The translations under genes and the position numbers were made by a program. Under the pieces are notes generated by a model, which was not told the origin of the DNA, made no database searches, and was given only the letters and a program-made list of their open reading frames with translations. This document shows positions 36,701 through 45,700 of a DNA stretch of 64,000 nucleotides, one piece after another. Every line of letters begins with the position of its first letter. Position 1 is the stretch's first letter. Origin of the DNA: Diphasiastrum complanatum (taxonomy: Eukaryota > Streptophyta > Lycopodiopsida > Lycopodiales > Lycopodiaceae); the NCBI GenBank assembly GCA_029204225.1, contig CM055094.1:6330548-6394547 (forward strand), given 5' to 3'.

Positions 36701-39700
36701 TTGCTTTCAAGCTTGCCCTCTACATATGAGAACTGGTTGATGATCATATCGACACACTCAGATACCAGAGTTATCGCTATATTGCTGCAAGAAGATAATC
36801 AAAGAAGTCAAGACGCTTCTTCGACTTCATCATCTCATGCTCTATATGTCAACAAAGGCTCAAAACGACAGAAACCGAAAAGCTCTAAGCAGTCCGCATC
36901 AAATCAAAAACCGACTCTAAGTCCAGAACAATTATCAAATCCACAGTCGAAGAAGATGTTCTGTAAGTATTGCAAACGCACTAATCATGAGATCCAGGAT
37001 TGCAAGGTATTAAAAGCAAAGAATGTCAGCAAGCAAGCAGATCAACAGGCGAATGCAGTCACAACAACTCCCGACATTGACATGGATGAAGGAGCATTTA
37101 TGGTCAAAGACCAAAAAGCACTATTGGATAATTCTTGGTTTCTGGATTCTGGAGCTACTCAACATATGACCAGTCATCGTGAACATTTTCACTCCTATAC
37201 GCCTTACAGTACAAAGACGTACGTTCACCTTGGTGATGATAACACTATCGAAGGTGAAGACACTGTGAGATTGGAATTCCAGCATGATCAATTCAAACTA
37301 CTATCAAATGTTTTGTATGCTCCTAAACTTTTTACAAATCTGCTATCAGTAAGTAGAATCACTGATTTAGGTCATAAGGTAGAGTTCGAGTCTGATCAAT
37401 GCCGAATTATTGATAGGACAAGTAAGATCCTTGCACTCGGCAAGAGGCATGGAAACTTATATAGATTGGCACAATGTTATTTTGATATTAGTCAAGCCTT
37501 GAAACCTCTGTTCTTGTCAATAAAGCATTACTATGACATCATTGATTAGGACACTTGAATCATACATCTGTTTCATACATGTCTAAACGATCCCTAGCAC
37601 TTAATTAGGACACTTGAATCATATATATGTTTCATACATGTCTAAACGATCCCTAGCACTTGATCTCGACTCTCCGGCCAATAAAGTCGACCTCCCTGTC
37701 TATCATAGCTGCGTCTTTGGAAAGCAGACTAGGATTCCCTTTAGATCAAGTCATAGGCATGCAACAAAAGATTTGTTAGACGTTGTTCATTCAGATGCAA
37801 TGCAAACTTTGTCATTGCTTGATGCAAAGTAGTTTAATACCTTCATTGACGAATATTCGAGAAGAACAGTTGTTTAGCAAAAATCGGAGGCTTTCAACAA
37901 GTTTCAACAATTCAAAGAGCATGCAGAAAATCAAACTGGTAAAAGAATTAAAGCACTAAGGTCTGACAACGGGGGAGAATAAATCTCTACAGAATTCGAG
38001 TATTGCCTTAGCAATGGCATTGAGCAACAATACATTACCTCCTATTCGCCTCAGTCGAATGGTCTTGCTGAGAGAAAGAACATAACCTAAGTCGAATCGG
38101 CAAAGTGCATGTTATCACATGCGACACTTCCGAAGTCCTTCTAGGAGCAGATTCAACTACAGCTTATATTTAGAACAGATGTCCTACTAAAGGTCTCTTA
38201 GACAAAACACCATACGAAGTTTGGACAGGTTCCAAACCTTCTTTATCAAACTTACAAGTTTCATGGGATCACCCCCCTTGTGAATGGGATATATGACATT
38301 GGTGCACCAAGAAGTGGGCAAGTCTTGATTGGATGTATCGCTTATGCGCAAATTTGCATGATCTCAGGAAGAAGCTCGACTTCTGGAGTATCAAGTCTAT
38401 TTTCATCAGCCACACTACTTCAGATAAAGCTTATAAGTTGTATGATTTTGTCGAGTCGAAGATATTCACTAGCCGGGATGTCATCTTCATCGAAGATCAA
38501 TTTATTGACCTCAAAGGTAAAGGCAAAGCTCATATAGTCGAACTTCCAGAACATCGAACTTTCAAGTTCCAAATTTGACTATTCCTATTGAAGCTCCAAG
38601 CTTGTCTACTCTCGACGAACAACTTATCGACGGCGAAGCTGAAGATAATGATGTTGCAATTCAGCAACTACAGCATGATGAAGATCAACTTCGATCATCA
38701 CCCAAAAGATCGGCAAAAGTCCGCAGACCACCTAACAGGTATATCGAAGAGTTTGCAGCTTACCTTGTTCAAGAGCCGACGACTGTCGAAGAGGCACTCA
38801 GTCAGCCTGATTCCGATCTCTAGAAAGAAGCTATGGATAAAGAGTATTCATCTCTTATCAAGAACCATAATTGGACTATCATCGAATTCCCTGCCAGCAG
38901 AAATGTAGTTGATTGCAAATGGTTATTCAAAATCAAATACAAGGCAGACGGAAGTACTGATCGAAGAAAGGCTCAACTTGTAGCCAGAGGACTCTCTCGG
39001 GTATAAAACGTCGACTACATTGAGACTTTCAGACCAGTAGTTAAACATTCTTCTATTAGACTTCTATTGTCATATGCTGCTGCTGCAGATTTGGAAATAC
39101 ATCAAATGGATGTACAGACAACATTTCTTAATGGAGTTATCGAAGAGGACATTTACATGGTGCAACCTGAAGGTTACAATATCGAAGGTAAACACAATCA
39201 TGTGTGTAAACTCCATAAAGCAGTTTATGGCTTGAAGCAATTTGCTCGAGCAAAGTTTCAAAGGATCAATACTTTCCTCATTGATCACGACTACACACCA
39301 AGCTCTTCAAATTCGAATGTCTACTTCAAGTCAGTGCAGCATTTCTTTATCATTATCACTTTGTATGTGGACGACACTTTGCTTTTCAACAACGGTATCG
39401 ATCTGATAAAAGAAGCTAAGACAACAAAAGTTGATTACTCAGCAAAGATACATTCACAATGTCTTAATTAGATATAATCTGATGAATTGCAAATTAGCTC
39501 TCTCACCAATGGATCCAGGACTCAACATGTCGAAGGACCAGTGTCCCCAAACAATCGAAGAGAAGGAGCAAATGCGTGAGTATCCTTATCATTCGATAAT
39601 AGGATCTCTTATGTACGCGATGATCTGTACCAGACCAGACATAGCTTTTGCAGTCAATTCCTTGAGTCAGTATATGACCAATCCTAGTATAACACATTGG

Positions 39701-42700
39701 AAGACTCTTATCAGAATCATGAGATATCTTCGAGCTACTATGGACTTTTGCATTGTTATGGAGGAGTCGACAACGACAAACTCAATATTCTCAATGGTTT
39801 TTCATATGCAAGTTGGGTAGGAGATGTAGACACTCATAAATCCACTTCAAGATTTACATTCTTCCTCAACAATGGTCCTATTTCATGGAATAGTCGCAGG
39901 CAAACTTCGCTAGCTCTATCTTCCACTGAATCAGAGTATATCACAGCCTCTCAAGCTACAAAGGAAGCAATATGGTTGAGAAACTTACTTTCAGATATCA
40001 GTCTGAATCAATATGCTCCGACAATTCTATTTTGTGATAATCAAAGTGCCCTTGCTTTATTAGCCAACCCTAGATTTTATTCTAAAAGTAAGCACATTCT
40101 CAATGGTTTTTCATGTGCAAGTTGGCTAGGAGATGTAGACACTCATAAATCCACTTCAAGATTTACATTCTTCCTCAACAATGGTCCTATTTCATGGAAT
40201 AGTCGCAGGCAAACTTCGCTAGCTCTATCTTCCACTGAATCAGAGTATATCATAGCCTCTCAAGCTACAAAGGAAGCAATATGGTTGAGAAACTTACTTT
40301 CAGATATCAGTCTGAATCAATATGCTCCGACAATTCTATTTTGTGATAATCAAAGTGCCCTTGCTTTATTAGCCAACCCTAGATTTCATTCTAAAAGTAA
40401 GCACATTGAAATTAAGTATCACTATGTCGGAAGCAAAGTTCTCAACAAAGAGGTTGACTTGCAATACTGTCGAACGCAAGATATGACAGCAGATATTTTT
40501 ACTAAAGCATTAAGCTTGGATGCACACAAGAAATTTTGTGTAGAACTAGGTTTGAAGGTCAAAGCATTCATGGATTATTCTCCCGATTATCAACTAATCC
40601 TTTTCAATCTTCATCCACTACCTTATCCAGCTCTGCAGTTTTATGCATGTTTCTACACAGTCTACAGAAATACTCAAAAATCGCTCAATTTCCAAGAAGT
40701 ACTAACTAGATGGATGCCAGCTCATGATGGCCAACTGGCCATTAAGATCTACGACCTAATTAGCTGTCCTACTGGACTTGCCGCATTTTTGCTTACTATA
40801 AATAGCTATTCATACTTCTATTATTTTCAATCAAGTAGCAGCTCTCTCAAGCTTTCAAGCTTGAACACTCTTGAGCATTCTAGCTCAGTTCTTTAGAGTT
40901 CATTTAGAGTTTTGCTATTAGCGCTTACTGCTTATTAGCAGAAGTGTAAATTCAAACATAGATCTTCTGTTACTCAGAGATAGCTTAGAATATGTGGTTT
41001 CTATCCGCAATTGTCTTGTGCTCATCATCATCTATTCATGTTGAATCAATCTATCCTTTATTGTGTTTAGTATTATATCAGAATGTATGCATCTCTATGA
41101 TAGTTTTGTAGCTGATAAATCTCATATTGCTTTTGTCTAATAATTCATTGTTTGGATACGTAATCACTGTAGTACTGACGATTTCAAAGTTAGTTACTAT
41201 AAGATTGAACGTGACTTCTGTCATTATGTTTTGATCAATATTGATAGGCGTAGTCATGCCTTAGGAAAGCAGGCTCCATTCCGATGCGCTCAATAAGTCG
41301 TTCACTGCCTTCGACTTGTCGTTATTGCTATCACCTCTTTCCAACACAGACTTCATGGATTACTGTCATTCATAGTGTCTAACAGAGATACTCGATTTGT
41401 TGGGAGCCTTTGGATGGCAGTCATGGCCAAAATGGAAGTCCAATTGAGAATGATCAGTACGGAGCATCCTAAAATGGATGGCCAAACTGAGAGTCAATCA
41501 AACCTTAGAGGATATGCTTAGGGCATTGGGAGAAATACTTACTGCTATTGGAATTTGCTTACAATGACAAGAAAAGTGTAAGTCTAAAATGAGCCCTTTC
41601 GAGCTTAATTATGGTTTTAGGCCAGCTAGCCCGGTTACGGTAGGAATTCCTCAAAAGGTACCTAATGCGGCTAATTTTCTAACTCAAATGAATGAAATGC
41701 TTGAGTTAGCGAAAGTTAAGGTAGGGCAAGCGATGGATCGAGCTGTCTTATGTTGATCAGCATCGCACGCCTGGAGAGTTTGTGGTAGGAGATATGGTGT
41801 TTCTCCAAGTACCTGGGAGACCACGCACAGTCTGCGTGCACAATACCCTAGCTTCACCATCGTAGACGATGTTACCTAAGGGGGGAAGGGATGTTATAGC
41901 TTTTACTCCCTATCCCAGTTGCTTAGAGTTTTATGCACAGTTGTACTTTTTGTAAATATAGAAATGGCTAAGTCACCGACCTGTGGTGACCTTTGTAAAA
42001 GAAATGTAAATAAACTATTATTAGAGCCTATGAGCCTCTGAGTCACATGACGAGCTTTGGTGTAGGGTACTGGGTTATTAATTGGAAGCATAGTATTGGG
42101 GAAACGCTTTCCCCGGCCCTTTTTGGCTGGGAAACCCGTTTCCCAGTATATCTCCTTTCCTCGAACATGGGAAACGCCCCCTTGGAAACGGTCGTCTCCC
42201 CATCAAAGAAACGCGCTTCCCTGATGGGAAACGGTCGTTTCCCAGAACACCGTTTGTTGAGAAACGGTTTTCTTTTTTAACCCTTGAAAATCAAGTCATT
42301 AGTGAACATTGGATCCTTGCTGAAAATCGTTGAAGGAAAACAAAGGTATAGCCCAGTGAAAAACTGGAGCCTATTGCTGGAAAGAGAAGCACGAGTGAAG
42401 CTAGTGAGGAGAGAGAAATAAGAGCAAAGCTACCCGTCAGCCAGTGCAGATTTGATGAGGAGAGAGAAGTAAGAGCGCATCCACACATCAACCATCATTG
42501 AAGGTCAAGCAAGTTACAAACAATTGAATTCGTTGAAGAGGCAGTTGACCAATTGTAGGGCAACAAAAATCAGGGACCGGTCTTTGTATAAAGGCAACTA
42601 AAGATCCAAGGGGCAGCTAAGACAGATAACTTTATTAGAAGGACAGTACCTTAATTGAAGGGCAGTAGAAGATTTTCCAAGACAGGCATATTTGAATGAT

Positions 42701-45700
42701 GCAGCATTACCTATAGCCAGTAAGCTTGACTATAATAAGTCCAATATTTGGAAATTTAAAGTGCAAAATATTCTCATAGACCGAGAATAATGGGAAATTG
42801 TTACAAACACTAAATTTCCTCCTAACAATGAAAGGAAATTGAAAGAATATCAAAAAAGGGGAAACGAAGGCTCATCATATCATTTACTTATTAGTTAAAG
42901 ATATGATGATTCCTCATATCAAGGATGCTCTTGGACCAAGAATGTTAGAAATAAATGACTATGCTAAAGTTAATCCATAGGTTACTTTGACCCAAAAGGT
43001 CGAGATTTGTGTAACCATGGGTATTTAGTTATTTAGGCCATCTTAGCCCCAACTCATATCTTGAAGGGGGACAGCGCACACAGTGTGAATGTTGAAGTTT
43101 ATCCAGATTTGGTACCATCTTCTATTGCTGGAGATAAGGGGCAGCAATCAACCAATTTCGACCTGCCCAACACCTCATCAAGTTTAGAGCCTAATGTTCA
43201 TCAAGAACCGCCCATTGTTGCTCATAATCAGCCTGCAGGAACTGTTGGACAGCAAGGACCAGTTTTGGAAGATCTTGGACAGCCAAGTGCGGTGTCGGAG
43301 GATCTTGGACAGCAAATTGTAAGAAGAGACATGGCTGTTGGACAGCCCAAAATAGTCCCACGGTGGCTGTTGTCGACTTTGCGGGACAGCAAAGTAAGTT
43401 CATTTTATGATGGAAAGACATGTGCCTCTACAAAATCAGTGGACTATGCTGATTTTTCAGATTTTGCTCTTACATCTCATGGAGATGTTGCAGAAGAACT
43501 TGTTTTCTATGAGCAGGCCAAGGGAGTAAAATGTTGGGAGGATGCGATGCAAGATGAGTATGACTCACTTATGAAGAACCAGATTTGGGTTCTTGTTGAT
43601 CTTCCTCATGGGAAGAAGGCAATTGGTTCTAAATGGGTATACAAAATCAAGTATAAGGCAGATGGTACCATTGAAAGGTATAAGGCAAGGCTCGTTGCCA
43701 AAGGCTATGCTCAGCAAAAGGGGATTGATAATGAGGAGACTTTTTCTCCTACTGCTCGGATGACTACCGTGAGGGTAGTAACCTCTTTGGCTGCCCACTT
43801 TGGTTGGCGTTTTCGAAAACTTGACATAAAGACAACATTCCTCAATGGTGATCTCAATGAGGAATTGTACCTTCAACAACCTGCTGGTTTTTTGGTTGAA
43901 GGCCAAGAAGATAAAGTTTGTCTTCTCAAGAAGGCACTTTATGGACTGAAGCAAGCTCCGAGGATGTGGTATCAAAAGATACATGCCTACTTTTGTGATC
44001 GAGGGTTTACTAATAGTCCTAGCGAATCTACTCTTTATGTCAAGTATACTTCAGATTATATCATCATTATTTTGCTTTATGTTGATGATATTATTATTAC
44101 GGGAAGTAATGAGCAGCAGATTGATGCCGTAATACTTGATCTTGGTATGGTTTTTGAAACCTCAGATTAGGCCTATCGCACTTTTATCTTGGTCTTGAAT
44201 TTGTATAAGAAGAGGCTGGAATTTTCATCGCTCAAAAACGCTACATTCGGCAGATTTTGAAGCGGTTCAAGACGGAAGATTGCAAGCCGATTGCTACACC
44301 TATGGAGACAGATCTGAAATTAAGTAGTCAAGGTGATGGTGAATCATTTGACACTACTTTATATTGTCACTTACAACACTTACAGCATAACTTACGTTAG
44401 GACGAGTAGTTGTGAGATAAATCAGCGAACCAAGCAACCCCACTGTTGCTACTTCTTCTAGTGAGGCAAAATATAGAGTGATATTTTCAGCCACAACAGA
44501 GTGTTTATGGCTGAGAAGACTACTTGTTGACATGAAGTTTGGCGAGCCCTCAGCCACTCTTATCTTGAGTGATAGTCAAAGTGCTATTGCCATTGCACGG
44601 AATCCTGTTTTTCATGCGAGGACGAAGCACATCGAGATCCATTATCACTTTGTTCGAGAGAGACTTCATGATGGCGACATTTTACTTGAATATTGTAATA
44701 CGGAGGATAATATTGCGGACCTCTTCACTAAGATGTTGCCTAGAGTCAGATTTGAAGCTTTATGCAAAGCTTTAAATTTGATACCACATGTTGGTTTTGT
44801 TCCATAGTAAAGATTTCAGTTTTTGCATTGTCATTTAAGGAGGGTGTTAGAAATAAATGACTATGCTAAAGTTAATCCATAGGTTACTTTGACCCAAAAG
44901 GTCGAGATTTGTGTAACCATGGGTATTTAGTTATTTAGGCCATCTTAAGTTTGTCTTAAGTTCAGTTGGACCCAATTTTGGTCATGTACTGACTCGTGGG
45001 TCCTTAGGGGTCTAATTTTGTTTAGGGGCCCTATCTTGACTTTTGGGGGTGCCCTACATTTAGTAAGTGGTTAACCGTAGGGTTTGGTGGCATTTGGTCA
45101 CATCCAAGTAGAGTACTTAGATGCTCATTGTGTATTCCATTTTGACAGTTTGGCTAAGCATTGCTCTCCATTGCTCTTGTTGTTGTTTTCTCTCTCTCTC
45201 TCTTAGAGTTGGGCGCCCAGCCTCTTCTCTCTTGTTTTCTGTGGAGATTGATTGATAGCTAGATCTTGGTGACTTGACTCTTGCTTTCCTACAAAGAAAG
45301 CTTGAGATATTCTCAAAAATCTGTAAGAGAACATTAATCAATCACATATTCTATTTTTTAAACTTCACACATTGAAAATGGATACAATGGAATCAATGAC
45401 ATACTACTTTACTGGAGTGAGAGATTCTAAGGTTCATAGGAATTGGTGAAAGTGTGCCAGATTCAGTTATAGTGTCTCTTGCTCTTAATAGCTTGCCACT
45501 TGCATATTAGAATTTTATCATGATGTTATCTCTACAAGAGACTAAGCCTAGGTTCGACGAATTGAATGCTAATTACTATAGAAAGAAATCGGACATCTTA
45601 ATCTCATGAATAGGGCATACTTCAAAGAGCAAGCATTAATCGCCAAAAAGCATGGACAAAATTACAAGCAAGGAGGTAAAGCTAAGGTGGACAAAGGAGC

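Larger units (their letters stand above)
36611..41346 (+). mobile_element. Ty1/copia element, 5'-truncated, in COG8 intron 1
   Basis: Plus strand: second half of gag with knuckle [15 protein letters not shown] (36960s), protease [12 protein letters not shown] (37140s), GAG-pre-integrase NLYRLAQ, integrase fragments (SDNGGE at 37960s; [12 protein letters not shown] near 38050) with stops, RT ([26 protein letters not shown]) and RNase H (39700-40560). The 3' LTR is at about 40571-41346. A 59-bp duplication in integrase and a 309-bp duplication in RNase H are present. The 5' LTR and first part of gag are missing. The last open frame (39697-40896) runs on into the LTR. Antisense to COG8; inactive. 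Confidence 0.88.
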
